Notes under the pieces: generated by a model | What the model saw: only the letters and a program-made list of their open reading frames with translations | The model's database searches: none | What the model was told of the DNA's origin: nothing | From: Pseudomonas tritici | GTDB lineage: Bacteria > Pseudomonadota > Gammaproteobacteria > Pseudomonadales > Pseudomonadaceae | NCBI RefSeq assembly: GCF_014268275.3 | Contig: NZ_CP077084.1 | Location: 248,001-312,000 of the forward strand | Direction of reading: 5' to 3' | Length of the DNA: 64,000 nucleotides | Part shown: positions 22,718 through 32,774 of the stretch, piece by piece | Position numbering within the stretch: position 1 is the first letter of the stretch | Layout of the letters: each line of letters starts with the position of its first letter | Position numbers and translations under genes: made by a program

Positions 22718-23812
22718 ATGCATCCCATAAACAACCGCGAAGTATCCCCGTCAGAACTGGAAGCCCGACTACGCTTGCACAGGCTGCCGGAACTGGGTCC
22801 GAAGCGTTTTCGCTTACTGATCGAAGCGTTCGGCTCGGCGTCAAAGGCCATCAGCGCGCCTGCGAGTGCCTGGCGTTCGCTGGGGTTGCCAGCCATCAGC
22901 GCCGATGCCCGGCGCAGTCATGAGATCCGCGACGGCGCCAGTGCGGCATTGGCCTGGCTGGCGTGCCCGACCCAGCATTTGCTGATGTGGGACCAACCGG
23001 AGTACCCCGCTCTGCTCGCCGAGATTGACGATGCGCCGCCGCTTTTATTCGTCGCCGGTGACCCTTCAATCCTGGAAAGACCGCAACTGGCGATGGTCGG
23101 AAGTCGTCGCGCTTCTCGTCCTGGTATGGACACCGCCGCTGCGTTTTCGCGCAGTCTGGCGAGCGCCGGTTTTGTCATCACCAGTGGCCTTGCATTAGGC
23201 ATCGACGGCGCAGCCCATCAAGCGGCATTGGATGTGGGCGGTCAGACAATCGGCGTACTCGGCACTGGGCTCGAAAATTTTTATCCACAACGCCACAGAC
23301 GGCTCGCGGAGGCGATGATTGACCAGGGCAGCGCCGTGGTTTCCGAGTTTCCACTGGACGCACCGCCCCAGGCCAGCAACTTCCCCAGGCGTAACCGGAT
23401 CATCAGTGGTTTGTCCCTGGGCGTACTGGTGGTGGAAGCCAGCATGGCCAGTGGTTCGCTGATCACCGCGAAGCTGGCCGCCGAACAGGGGCGTGAGGTG
23501 TATGCGATCCCGGGCTCCATCCATCATCCCGGCGCCAAGGGCTGTCATCAGTTGATCCGCGACGGCGCTGTGCTGGTGGAGACCATCGAGCACATCCTTG
23601 AAGGTTTGCGTGGCTGGCAAGCGCTGTCGCGCCCGGCGCCGATGCCTGTCATCCATCCGCTGGTGGCGCTGTTGCACGCAGCACCCCAGACCAGTGAGGC
23701 CTTGGTGATTGCCAGCGGGCGCCCGTTGTCCCAGGTGCTGGCGACGCTGACCGAGTTGGAGCTGGAAGGTCAGGTTATCTGTGAAAATGGGCGCTGGCTT
23801 GCGCGCTGCTAG
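22718..23812 (+). CDS. dprA: DNA processing protein DprA (Smf)
   Basis: DprA binds incoming single-stranded DNA during transformation and loads RecA on it. The 364-residue protein has an N-terminal helix-hairpin-type region (LPELGPKRFRLLIEAFGS). The Rossmann-like DNA-binding core has MVGSRRASRPG, GLALGIDGAAHQAAL and FPRRNRIISGLSLGVLVVEA. A C-terminal winged helix is present (about 305-364). It is followed by tsaC 54 bp later on the same strand. Confidence 0.96.
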   Translation: MHPINNREVSPSELEARLRLHRLPELGPKRFRLLIEAFGSASKAISAPASAWRSLGLPAISADARRSHEIRDGASAALAWLACPTQHLLMWDQPEYPALLAEIDDAPPLLFVAGDPSILERPQLAMVGSRRASRPGMDTAAAFSRSLASAGFVITSGLALGIDGAAHQAALDVGGQTIGVLGTGLENFYPQRHRRLAEAMIDQGSAVVSEFPLDAPPQASNFPRRNRIISGLSLGVLVVEASMASGSLITAKLAAEQGREVYAIPGSIHHPGAKGCHQLIRDGAVLVETIEHILEGLRGWQALSRPAPMPVIHPLVALLHAAPQTSEALVIASGRPLSQVLATLTELELEGQVICENGRWLARC

Positions 23813-23866
23813 GTTTTGTAAAGAAGATCGGTAAACTGCGCAGAGCTTTAGTCTGGAGAGTAAACA

Positions 23867-24424
23867 ATGGTCAACCGGTGGCGTGTGCTGGAAACCGCAC
23901 GAGAAATTCGCGCAGGCGCGGTGATTGCCTATCCGACCGAAGCGGTCTGGGGCTTGGGCTGCGACCCGTGGAATGAAGAAGCAGTGGACCGTTTGCTCGC
24001 CATCAAGAACCGCTCGGTGGACAAGGGCCTGATCCTGGTGGCGGACAATATCCGCCAGTTCGACTTTCTGTTCGAAGACTTCCCGCAGGATTGGATCGAT
24101 CGCATGGCCAGCACCTGGCCTGGCCCGAACACCTGGCTGGTGCCTCACCAGGGGTTGCTGCCGGAATGGGTAACAGGTGTGCACGACACCGTGGCGGTGC
24201 GGGTCACTGATCATCCGCTGGTGCGGGATTTGTGCTCGTTGGTGGGGCCGTTGATTTCCACCTCGGCCAACCCTCAGGGGCGCCCGGCTGCGCGCACACG
24301 GATTCGCGTGGAGCAGTATTTCCGTGGGCAGGTGGATCTGGTGTTGGGTGGTGCGTTGGGTGGGCGCAAGAACCCGAGCCTGATTCGGGATTTGGTGACG
24401 GGTGAGGTGGTGCGGCCTTCCTGA
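23867..24424 (+). CDS. tsaC: L-threonylcarbamoyladenylate synthase (YrdC/RimN type)
   Basis: TsaC makes threonylcarbamoyl-AMP from threonine, bicarbonate and ATP, for t6A37 modification of tRNAs reading ANN codons. The 185-residue single-domain protein has the YrdC fold with [14 protein letters not shown], the basic [13 protein letters not shown] and [17 protein letters not shown]. It lacks the Sua5 domain, as expected for TsaC. It sits between dprA and a REP doublet. Confidence 0.95.
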   Translation: MVNRWRVLETAREIRAGAVIAYPTEAVWGLGCDPWNEEAVDRLLAIKNRSVDKGLILVADNIRQFDFLFEDFPQDWIDRMASTWPGPNTWLVPHQGLLPEWVTGVHDTVAVRVTDHPLVRDLCSLVGPLISTSANPQGRPAARTRIRVEQYFRGQVDLVLGGALGGRKNPSLIRDLVTGEVVRPS

Positions 24425-24438
24425 GACCGAGTCATGGC

Positions 24439-24524
24439 CATCGCGGGCAAGCCCGGCTCCCACAGTTGATCGGTGTCCTTCATGACAACGCGGTCAAATG
24501 TGGGAGCCGGGCTTGCCCGCGATG
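24439..24524. repeat. REP doublet, GGGAGCCGGGCTTGCCC type
   Basis: The arms at 24439-24464 and 24499-24524 are perfect 26-bp inverted copies separated by 34 bp. The core is GTGGGAGCCGGGCTTGCCC followed by GCGATG. It lies between the convergent tsaC and qor genes. Confidence 0.9.
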
Positions 24525-24555
24525 AGGCCCTTACAGACTCCAGATATCCATAGCC

Positions 24556-25533
24556 TTATGGCAGGAGAATGGTCGACCCAGTAGTCCGCCGCCCCGACAA
24601 CGCCGTCTGCGCCTTCGCCGCATCCGCCAGCGCATACCGCTGGTTGATATCAATACGCACCTTGCCGCTCTTGATCATCGAGAACAGGTCATCAGCCATC
24701 GCCTGCAAGTTCTGCGGGTTATTGGCATAGGTCGCCAAGGTAGGCCGGGTGACATACAGCGAGCCCTTGGCCGACAGAATCCCCAGGTTCACCCCATCCA
24801 CCGCGCCTGACGCGTTGCCGAAGCTCACCACCAGCCCGCGCGGCGCCACGCTGTCCAGCGAGGTCAGCCAAGTGTCCTTGCCGACGCCGTCGTACACCAC
24901 CGGCACTTTTTTGCCGTCGGTCAATTCCAGCACACGCTGTGCGACGTTTTCCTTGCTGTAGTCGATGGTTTCCCAGGCGCCGAGGGATTTGGCCAGTGCG
25001 GCCTTTTCCGGCGAACTGACGGTACCGATCAACTTCACGCCCAGGGCGTTGGCCCATTGGCAGGCCAGCGAGCCCACGCCACCGGCAGCGGCGTGGAACA
25101 GGATGGTTTCACCGGCTTTCACTTCATAGGTCTGGCGCAGCAGGTACTGTACGGTCAGGCCCTTGAGCATGGCGCCGGCCGCTTGTTCAAAGCTGATCTC
25201 GTCCGGCAGGTGCACCAGGTGGGCGGCGGGCAGCACGTGCAATTGGCTGTAGGCACCCAACGGACCACTGCCGTAGGCCACACGGTCGCCGACCTTGAAT
25301 TGGGTGACTTCGCTGCCGACCGCGTCGACCACGCCGGCGCCTTCTGCGCCCAAGCCCGATGGCAGGGCTGGCGGCGCGTACAGACCACTGCGGAAATAGG
25401 TGTCGATGAAGTTCAGGCCGATCGCCTCGTTACGCACGCGAACCTGCTGCGGGCCAGGCTCCGCTGGCGTGTAGTCGACATACTCAAGCACTTCGGGGCC
25501 GCCATGGGCACTGAACTGGATACGTTTTGCCAT
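24556..25533 (-). CDS. qor: NADPH:quinone reductase (zinc-free MDR family)
   Basis: Qor reduces quinones with NADPH. The 325-residue protein belongs to the medium-chain dehydrogenase superfamily without zinc ligands. It has the substrate-side segment IGLNFIDTYFRSGLY and PSGLGAEGAGVV. The nucleotide-binding motif HAAAGGVGSLACQWA lies near residue 146-160. It is divergent from hemF and converges on tsaC across a REP doublet. Confidence 0.94.
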   Translation of the reverse strand: MAKRIQFSAHGGPEVLEYVDYTPAEPGPQQVRVRNEAIGLNFIDTYFRSGLYAPPALPSGLGAEGAGVVDAVGSEVTQFKVGDRVAYGSGPLGAYSQLHVLPAAHLVHLPDEISFEQAAGAMLKGLTVQYLLRQTYEVKAGETILFHAAAGGVGSLACQWANALGVKLIGTVSSPEKAALAKSLGAWETIDYSKENVAQRVLELTDGKKVPVVYDGVGKDTWLTSLDSVAPRGLVVSFGNASGAVDGVNLGILSAKGSLYVTRPTLATYANNPQNLQAMADDLFSMIKSGKVRIDINQRYALADAAKAQTALSGRRTTGSTILLP

Positions 25534-25668
25534 CTGCCTTCTCCTTGGTTCGAACTCGCGTAGCCGCCTATCGAACTCCTAAGCTTGATCTTCGTCAACT
25601 GCGACGCAATGGGGTGCGGTGTTATCCTGTGCGCCCATTTGCCGCCGACGCCCAATGGCTTCGCGTAG

Positions 25669-26624
<956 letters not shown>

Positions 26625-26625
<1 letters not shown>

Positions 26626-27449
26626 TGGATCGTTATGTGGTATTTGGCAACCCCATCGGCCACAGCAAGTCGCCGCTGATCCACCGCATGTTCGCCGAGC
26701 AGACGGGCGAGCAACTGGACTACAGCACCTTGCTTGCGCCGCTTGCGGATTTCACCGGCTGCGCCCGTGAGTTTTTCCTACAAGGCCGTGGCGCCAATGT
26801 GACTGTGCCGTTCAAGGAAGACGCCTACCGCCTGGCCAACACCCTCACCGAGCGCGCCCAACGCGCTGGCGCGGTGAACACGTTGAGTAAACTCGCCGAG
26901 GGCACCTTGCTCGGCGACAACACCGACGGTGCTGGCCTGGTGCGCGACCTCAAGGTCAACGCCGGGTTGACGTTGCAAGGCAAACGCATCCTGCTGCTGG
27001 GCGCCGGTGGGGCGGTGCGCGGCGCGCTGGAGCCGTTACTGGCCGAGCAGCCGGCTTCGCTGATCATCGCCAACCGCACGGTGGAAAAGGCGGAGTTGCT
27101 TGCCGAGTTGTTTGCCGATCTGGGCCCGGTGTCTGCCAGTGGGTTCGACTGGCTGCGTGAGCCGGTGGACGTGATCATCAACGCTACGTCGGCCAGCCTG
27201 TCAGGCGATGTACCGCCGATTGCTGGCAGCCTGATCGAGCCGGGTAAGACCTTTTGCTACGACATGATGTATGCCAAGGAACCTACCCCGTTCTGCCGCT
27301 GGGCGACTGAACAAGGCGCAGCCGTGGCAATGGATGGGTTGGGCATGTTGGTGGAGCAAGCGGCCGAAGCTTTCTACCTGTGGCGCGGTGTGCGCCCGGA
27401 GTCGGCGCCGGTGTTGGCTGAGCTGCGCCGGCAGTTGGCTGCCAACTGA
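26625..27449 (+). CDS. aroE: shikimate dehydrogenase (NADP+)
   Basis: AroE reduces 3-dehydroshikimate to shikimate in the aromatic pathway. The 274-residue protein starts [20 protein letters not shown]. It has the catalytic Lys in [11 protein letters not shown] and Asp in [12 protein letters not shown], and the NADP-binding [10 protein letters not shown]. The start was set at ATG 26625, which overlaps the hemF stop; an in-frame alternative further upstream lies wholly within hemF. A REP doublet follows. Confidence 0.97.
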
Positions 27450-27471
27450 TTTCACGCCCATGAAGATCTAA

Positions 27472-27560
27472 TGTGGGAGCTGGCTGGCCTGCGATGGCGG
27501 TCCAGCAGATACAGATGTAATGGCTGATCCACCGCTATCGCAGGCAAGCCAGCTCCCACA
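27472..27560. repeat. REP doublet, GTGGGAGCTGGCTTGCC type
   Basis: The arms at 27472-27500 and 27532-27560 match over 29 bp with two mismatches. The left flank CCCATGAAGATCT is shared with the doublet at 16962. It separates the convergent aroE and SulP genes. Confidence 0.9.
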
Positions 27561-27573
27561 GTTTTAACTGCGT

Positions 27574-29142
27574 TCAGTCTTCGAAATGGAGGGGGCAGTT
27601 TGCCGGTCCTTCGAGCTTCTTCAGTTCTTCCACCACCTGCGGCCTGGCCCGGCGCAATGTCAAACTTCGCCCCAACCCCTTCAACCTCCGCGCTTCCTGG
27701 TGCAGCATCTCCACCCCCGAATAATCGATAAAGTTGATCTGCTGCGCCTCAATCACCACCCGCTCGCCCTGCAAACTTTGCAGGCGTACCTGCAGATAAT
27801 GGCTGGCGCCAAAAAAGATCGAGCCGCCCACCCGCAGCACATCTTCATCCCCGTCTCGCCATTGCTGAACCCGAGGTTGCGACGTGCGTTTGAGATAGAA
27901 AAACAGCGACGCCAATACCCCGGCGTAAATCGCCGTTTGCAGCTCCAGCAACAAGGTCGCCACGCACGTCAGACTCATCACCACAAACTCAGCGCGACTG
28001 ACGCGGAACAACGCGCGAATGCCGCGATGGTCCACCAAACCCCAGCAAATCAGCAGGATGCTCGCGGCCATGCTCGGGATTGGAATGTGCGCGATCAGCG
28101 CCGCACCCAACAACGCGAACAACGCCACCCACAGCGCCGAAAACACGCCGGCCAACGGCGAGCAGGCGCCCGCCTCATAGCTGAGGCCCGAGCGGGTAAA
28201 GGAGCCGGCCGACAGATAGCCGGAGAAAAATCCGCCAACGATATTGGATAAACCCTGCGCACGGACTTCCTGGTTGGCATCAAGCAATTGCTGTGAACGC
28301 GCCGACAGCGAGCGGGCAATCGACAGGCTGGTCACCAGCCCCAACATGCCCACCGCCACGGCGCTGGGCAGCAGGCGCAGGATCATGTCCAGGTCCATCG
28401 GCAACGGGCTGAACGGTGGCAGTTTGCCGATAAACGAACTGACCCGTGCCACATGTCCGAACAGGGCTGGCCACAGCCACGCCGCCAGGCTGCCGAGTGC
28501 CAGGGCGATCAACAGCGTCGGCCAGCGGGGCACCAGGTATTTGAGCAGTGCGCCGACCAACAAAGTGCCCAGGCCAAGGGTGAGAGAGGCGTGGTCCCAT
28601 TCTCCACCGTGATCCACAAGCGCCAGTAAACTCTTGATTGCCGTGGCCTGGCTCGGCAAATCCAGGCCCAGCAGGTTGGGCAACTGCCCCAGTGCGATCA
28701 CGACCGCAGCACCCAGGGTGAAACCCAGCACCACCGAATGGGAGACGAAATTCACCAAAGTGCCAAAGCGCAGCATGCCGAGTAACCACTGAAACACCCC
28801 GGCAAGGAATGTCAGCAGCAGGATCAGCGTGATGTAGTCCTGTGACCCCGGCACGGCCAACGGACTGACGCTGGCGTAGAGCACAATGGAGATCGCCGCC
28901 GTGGGGCCGCAGATCAGGTGCCAGGATGAGCCCCAGAGGCAGGCGATCAATACTGGGATGATCGCGGCATACAGTCCGTACTCGGGTGGGAGACCCGCGA
29001 TCAGCGCGTAGGCAATCGACTGCGGCAGCGCGAGCACGGCGCCGCTGAGACCGACGATTGCATCGCGTCCGACGCTGGCGCGGGTTTGGCGCGGGAGCCA
29101 GGCGAGGAAGGGGAAAAGTGTGTGGCGGTTGGGCCGGGGCAT
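27574..29142 (-). CDS. SulP-family anion transporter with STAS domain
   Basis: This 522-residue inner-membrane protein has about ten to twelve hydrophobic segments from residue 25 to 400, the SulP signature region ALPQSIAYALIAGLPPEYGLYAA, and a C-terminal STAS domain (about 430-522) with NFIDYSGVEMLHQEARRLKGLG. The family carries sulfate, bicarbonate or related anions. It lies downstream of the ChoX-like and choline-sulfatase genes on the same strand, an arrangement I recall from other Pseudomonas genomes. It may therefore handle sulfate released from choline-O-sulfate, or the sulfate ester itself; the substrate is inference. A palindrome separates it from the ChoX gene. Confidence 0.88.
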   Translation of the reverse strand: MPRPNRHTLFPFLAWLPRQTRASVGRDAIVGLSGAVLALPQSIAYALIAGLPPEYGLYAAIIPVLIACLWGSSWHLICGPTAAISIVLYASVSPLAVPGSQDYITLILLLTFLAGVFQWLLGMLRFGTLVNFVSHSVVLGFTLGAAVVIALGQLPNLLGLDLPSQATAIKSLLALVDHGGEWDHASLTLGLGTLLVGALLKYLVPRWPTLLIALALGSLAAWLWPALFGHVARVSSFIGKLPPFSPLPMDLDMILRLLPSAVAVGMLGLVTSLSIARSLSARSQQLLDANQEVRAQGLSNIVGGFFSGYLSAGSFTRSGLSYEAGACSPLAGVFSALWVALFALLGAALIAHIPIPSMAASILLICWGLVDHRGIRALFRVSRAEFVVMSLTCVATLLLELQTAIYAGVLASLFFYLKRTSQPRVQQWRDGDEDVLRVGGSIFFGASHYLQVRLQSLQGERVVIEAQQINFIDYSGVEMLHQEARRLKGLGRSLTLRRARPQVVEELKKLEGPANCPLHFED

Positions 29143-29193
29143 CGAAGGCTCGGGTAGAAAAGGTTTGGCTCAGGGTATCAGTACACACCGGAT

Positions 29194-29225
29194 CTTGTGG
29201 AAGCTGGCAAGCCAGCTTCCACAAG
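29194..29225. repeat. compact REP-like palindrome between ChoX and SulP genes
   Basis: This is a perfect palindrome with 15-bp arms (CTTGTGGAAGCTGGC and its complement) around AA. It resembles a REP core without the usual spacer. It could form a strong hairpin in the transcript between the ChoX and SulP genes, but has no T-tract typical of a terminator. Confidence 0.8.
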
Positions 29226-29241
29226 GGATTGGTGTTGGGCT

Positions 29242-30156
29242 TTAGAGTTTGGCTTTTACCGCCGCCAACGCGTCCTTGCCATCCAGGGTTTTTACGCCGT
29301 CCAGCCATTTATCCAGCACCGCCGGATTCGCCCTGATCCACGCTTTCGCCGCATCCGCATTGCTGACCTTGTTGTTGGCCACCTCAGCCATGATGCTGTT
29401 CTCCATCTCCTGGGTAAAACTCAGGTTGGTCAGCAATTTGCCTACGTTCGGACAGGCCTGTGCGTAACCTTTGCGGGTCAGGGTGTACACGCTGCCGGTG
29501 TCGCCAAAGTATTTCTCGCCTCCTTTGAGGTAGTGCATTTTCAACTGCACGTTCATCGGGTGTGGCGTCCAGCCAAGGAAGGTGACGAATTTCTGTTTCT
29601 TAACGGCCCGCGACACTTCGGCAAGCATCGCCTGTTCGCTGGACTCCACCAGCTTCCATTGGCCGAGGTCGAAGTCGTTCTTCTTGATGATCTCCTGCAG
29701 CGAGATATTCGCCGGCGCACCGGAGCCGATGCCATAGATTTTCTTGTCGAACTTGTCCGCAAACGTGTTCAGGTCGGCAAAGTCATGCACCCCGGCGTCC
29801 CATACGTAGTCGGGCACGGCGAGGGTGAACTCGGTGCCGTCGAGGTTTTTCGCCAGTTGCACCACATCGCCATTGGCCACGAATTTGTCGTAAAAGCCCT
29901 GCTGCGCCGGCATCCAATTGCCCAGGAACACATCCACCTGGCCGTCCTTGAGCCCACCAAAAGTGATTGGCACCGCGAGGGTGTCGACCTTGGCCTTATA
30001 GCCCATGCCCGTCAGCAAAAAACCGGTGATGGCATTGGTGGCGGCGATATCGCTCCAGCCCGGATCAGCCATCTTCACGGTCTCGCAACTGGCGTCCGCG
30101 TACACATTGGCGCTACTCAACACCCACATACCCAGCACTACAGTCAACTTTTGCAT
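29242..30156 (-). CDS. choline(-sulfate) ABC transporter substrate-binding protein, ChoX-like
   Basis: This 304-residue periplasmic protein has a signal peptide (MQKLTVVLGMWVLSSANVYADA). Its sequence is typical of ChoX/OpuAC-type quaternary-amine binders: KMADPGWSDIAATNAITGFLL, VFLGNWMPAQQGFYDKF and VTFLGWTPHPMN contribute aromatic residues for a cation box. It lies 18 bp after choline sulfatase on the same strand. No permease or ATPase gene is adjacent, so it probably feeds a transporter core encoded elsewhere. The ligand could be choline, betaine or choline-O-sulfate; the context favours the last. Confidence 0.87.
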   Translation of the reverse strand: MQKLTVVLGMWVLSSANVYADASCETVKMADPGWSDIAATNAITGFLLTGMGYKAKVDTLAVPITFGGLKDGQVDVFLGNWMPAQQGFYDKFVANGDVVQLAKNLDGTEFTLAVPDYVWDAGVHDFADLNTFADKFDKKIYGIGSGAPANISLQEIIKKNDFDLGQWKLVESSEQAMLAEVSRAVKKQKFVTFLGWTPHPMNVQLKMHYLKGGEKYFGDTGSVYTLTRKGYAQACPNVGKLLTNLSFTQEMENSIMAEVANNKVSNADAAKAWIRANPAVLDKWLDGVKTLDGKDALAAVKAKL

Positions 30157-30174
30157 GGCCTTCCCTCAGTCTAT

Positions 30175-31689
30175 TTATTGGTTTTGGCAGGGTTGTGGAT
30201 AACGTGCCTTGCGCTCCAGGTCGTCGAGGTCGATGTGGTTGCGCATGTACTGCTGACTGGCGTCTACCCATGGCTGGTGATCCCAGCTCTTCAGCTTGCC
30301 TTGGGTCAGTGCTTCAAACACCAGGCGGCGGCGGCGTTGGCTGGCGAGCACCTGTTGGTGGATCGTCGGGATGTCCCATTTGGCCCGCGCCTCACTCAAA
30401 AACGCCTCGAACAGTGGCCGGTGTTCCGGTGACTGGCTGAGGTTCTCCCGCTCGTGCGGGTCGTTGTGTACATCGAACAGTAGACAAGGGTCGTCTTCGC
30501 TGTAGATGAATTTGTAGGCACCCCGGCGAATCATCATCAGCGGGCTGATAGTGCCTTCGGCCATGTATTCGCCAAACACTTCGTCGTGCCCGCCCTGCCC
30601 TTGCAAGTGCGGGACCAGCGAGCGGCCGTCCAGCGGCAGGCGCGGGTCAAGCTCGCCGCCGGCCAGTTCCACCAGGGTTGGCAGCAGGTCGGCGGTTGAG
30701 ACGGCTTGGGTTACGCGGCCCGGCGCGAATTGCCCCGGCGCACTGACCAGCAGCGGCACGCGGGCGGCCATTTCAAACCAGTGCATTTTGTACCAGAGGC
30801 CGCGCTCGCCAAGCATGTCGCCGTGGTCGCCGGAGAAGATGATGATCGTGTCATCAGCCAGGCCGGTGTCTTCCAGCGTTTGCAGGAGCTTGCCGACATT
30901 GTTGTCGATGTAGCTGCACGCACCGAAGTAGGCACGGCGGGCATCACGGATCTTATCCAGAGGCAGCGGCTTGTCCCACAGGTCGTAGACCTTGAGCAGG
31001 CGCTGGGAGTGCGGGTCGAGATCACCTTGCGCGGGTGTTGCAGGCAACGGGATGTCGGCGTCGTCGTACAGGTCCCAGAATGGCTTGGGAATCGTGTACG
31101 GATCGTGTGGGTGAGTCATCGACACGGTCAAGCAGAACGGCTGGTCGCCGTCCTCGCGGATGTGATCGAACAGGTATTGCTGCGCCTTGAACACCACTTC
31201 TTCGTCGAAATCCAGCTGGTTGGTGCGCACGCACGGGCCGGCTTGCAGCACCGAGGACATGTTGTGATACCAAGTGGGTCGTACGTCCGGCTCGTCCCAG
31301 TTCACCGCCCAACCGTAGTCGGCGGGGTAAATATCGCTGGTCAGGCGTTCTTCATAACCGTGCAGTTGGTCTGGCCCGCAAAAGTGCATCTTGCCCGACA
31401 ACGCGGTGCGGTAGCCGAGGCGACGCAGGTAGTGGGCATAGGTCGGTACATCGGCGGGGAAATCGGCGGCGTTGTCGTAGGCGCCGATCTTGCTCGGCAA
31501 CTGGCCACTGACCAGGGTGAAACGCGACGGTGCGCACAGCGGGCTGTTGCAGTACGCCGCGTCGAACACCACGCCCTGCGCAGCGAGGCGGCTTAGATTA
31601 GGCAGCTTGATAGGCGAAGAACCGTAGAACGGAAGCAACGGCGCGGCCATTTGATCGGCCATGATAAAAAGAATGTTCTTGCGCTTCAT
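30175..31689 (-). CDS. betC: choline-sulfatase
   Basis: BetC hydrolyses choline-O-sulfate to choline and sulfate, giving carbon, nitrogen, sulfur and an osmoprotectant precursor. From MKRKNILFIMADQ it has 504 residues. The sulfatase signature NSPLCAPSRFTLVSGQLPSK contains Cys52, the residue oxidised to formylglycine. A metal-binding block IIFSGDHGDMLGERGLWYKMHWFE is also present. The C-terminus (VDASQQYMRNHIDLDDLERKARYP) matches the choline-sulfatase subfamily. An ATG six codons upstream is possible. The gene is divergent from its likely LysR regulator and followed by the ChoX-like gene. A DnaA-box-like 9-mer at 30194-30202 falls in its last codons, probably by chance. Confidence 0.94.
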   Translation of the reverse strand: MKRKNILFIMADQMAAPLLPFYGSSPIKLPNLSRLAAQGVVFDAAYCNSPLCAPSRFTLVSGQLPSKIGAYDNAADFPADVPTYAHYLRRLGYRTALSGKMHFCGPDQLHGYEERLTSDIYPADYGWAVNWDEPDVRPTWYHNMSSVLQAGPCVRTNQLDFDEEVVFKAQQYLFDHIREDGDQPFCLTVSMTHPHDPYTIPKPFWDLYDDADIPLPATPAQGDLDPHSQRLLKVYDLWDKPLPLDKIRDARRAYFGACSYIDNNVGKLLQTLEDTGLADDTIIIFSGDHGDMLGERGLWYKMHWFEMAARVPLLVSAPGQFAPGRVTQAVSTADLLPTLVELAGGELDPRLPLDGRSLVPHLQGQGGHDEVFGEYMAEGTISPLMMIRRGAYKFIYSEDDPCLLFDVHNDPHERENLSQSPEHRPLFEAFLSEARAKWDIPTIHQQVLASQRRRRLVFEALTQGKLKSWDHQPWVDASQQYMRNHIDLDDLERKARYPQPCQNQ

Positions 31690-31734
31690 GGGTTCTCGGC
31701 ATTCCATAGGCGGTGTTTATGCGAATGAGCATGC

Positions 31735-31767
31735 AGCCCATGGAAATTGGGGTAAAGCCCATGAAAA
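31735..31767. promoter_or_regulatory. direct repeats between betC and its LysR regulator
   Basis: Two near-identical 12-mers, AGCCCATGGAAA at 31735-31746 and AGCCCATGAAAA at 31756-31767, are spaced 21 bp start to start, two helical turns. They lie in the 103-bp divergent promoter region. They are candidate binding sites for the LysR regulator; no experiment is known to me. Confidence 0.4.
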
Positions 31768-31792
31768 GCAATGTCTAGGATAAGCACAGCTT

Positions 31793-32743
31793 ATGTATGA
31801 AGCCCTCGGTGACGTGTCCCTCGATTTGCTGCGCGCCTTCGAAGCCGCAGCGCGCCACCGCAGCTTTACCGCCGCCGCGATGGAGCTGGGCACCACCCAA
31901 CCGGCCATCAGCCAGCAGATCAAGCGCCTGGAAGAGCAACTGGCGATCCGTTTGTTTGATCGGATCTACCGGGGTATCGAACTGACCGACGCCGGTGCCC
32001 TGTTGTTCGAGCATGTGCAGGGCGGTTTGCAGGCCATCAACGCGGGCCTCAGTGCGATCACCGAGCAGGATCAGCACGAAGTGCTGCAAGTGGCCACCGA
32101 CTTCGCATTCGCCGCCTATTGGCTGATGCCGCGTTTGCATCGCTTTCACGCAGCCAACCCCCAGGTGGATGTGAGCCTGGTGACCAGCGAACGCAACCAC
32201 GCCACCCTGCGCAGCGATATCGATGTGGCGGTGCTGTTTGGCGACGGGCGTTTCAAGCAGGGCGACAGCCTGTGGTTGTTCAACGAGGAAGTGTTCCCGG
32301 TGTGCAGCCCGCAGTGGCTGAAGGACCAGGCCACACCGCTGACTGTACAAAATTTGCACGATTTCCCCTTGCTGCACCTGCGCCAGGAAAATAACAGCCA
32401 GTGGTTCGACTGGAGCGGCGTGTTTCGCGAACTGGGCATCGCCACGGCGCCCACGCCCGGCCAACTGCGCTTCGACAACTACACGCTGCTGATCCAGGCC
32501 GCGATTGCCGGCCAGGGTCTGGCCATCGGTTGGCGCCATCTGGTGGATAACCTGTTGGAGCAGAACTGGCTGTGCCGACCGCTCAGCGACACCGTCATCT
32601 CGCGTTTCGGCTATTACGTGGTGCAGCCCCAACGCAAACGCCGGGGGCAGCTGGTGGAGCGGTTTGTCGACTGGCTGGTGGCCGAGCAGGCCAGCAGCGC
32701 GCAGTCGCTGACCGGGCTGGCCCTGCCGTCCATTGCGGTCTAG
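31793..32743 (+). CDS. LysR-type regulator of choline sulfate utilisation
   Basis: The 316-residue protein has an N-terminal winged helix (LDLLRAFEAAARHRSFTAAAMELGTTQPAISQQIKRLEEQLAIRLFDR) and a periplasmic-binding-like effector domain from about 95. It is divergent from betC, the classic layout in which a LysR protein controls the neighbouring operon. Its effector is likely choline-O-sulfate or choline, which is inference. The start MYEALGDVSLDLL is preceded by weak ribosome-binding sequence. Confidence 0.88.
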   Translation: MYEALGDVSLDLLRAFEAAARHRSFTAAAMELGTTQPAISQQIKRLEEQLAIRLFDRIYRGIELTDAGALLFEHVQGGLQAINAGLSAITEQDQHEVLQVATDFAFAAYWLMPRLHRFHAANPQVDVSLVTSERNHATLRSDIDVAVLFGDGRFKQGDSLWLFNEEVFPVCSPQWLKDQATPLTVQNLHDFPLLHLRQENNSQWFDWSGVFRELGIATAPTPGQLRFDNYTLLIQAAIAGQGLAIGWRHLVDNLLEQNWLCRPLSDTVISRFGYYVVQPQRKRRGQLVERFVDWLVAEQASSAQSLTGLALPSIAV

Positions 32744-32774
32744 GATTTGGCGCACATTGGATCCGGAGTCGGTC

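Noticed and set aside
24437..24524. REP doublets considered as small RNA genes
   Set aside because: Same palindromes recur at many convergent gene ends with no promoter of their own, which fits dispersed repeats rather than individual RNAs.
29194..29225. Perfect palindrome considered as an intrinsic terminator
   Set aside because: It has no T-tract on either strand and its sequence resembles a REP core, so I list it as a repeat.
30194..30202. TGTGGATAA, an exact reverse DnaA box at the end of betC
   Set aside because: It lies inside conserved coding sequence and is a single isolated 9-mer, so chance is the simplest explanation.
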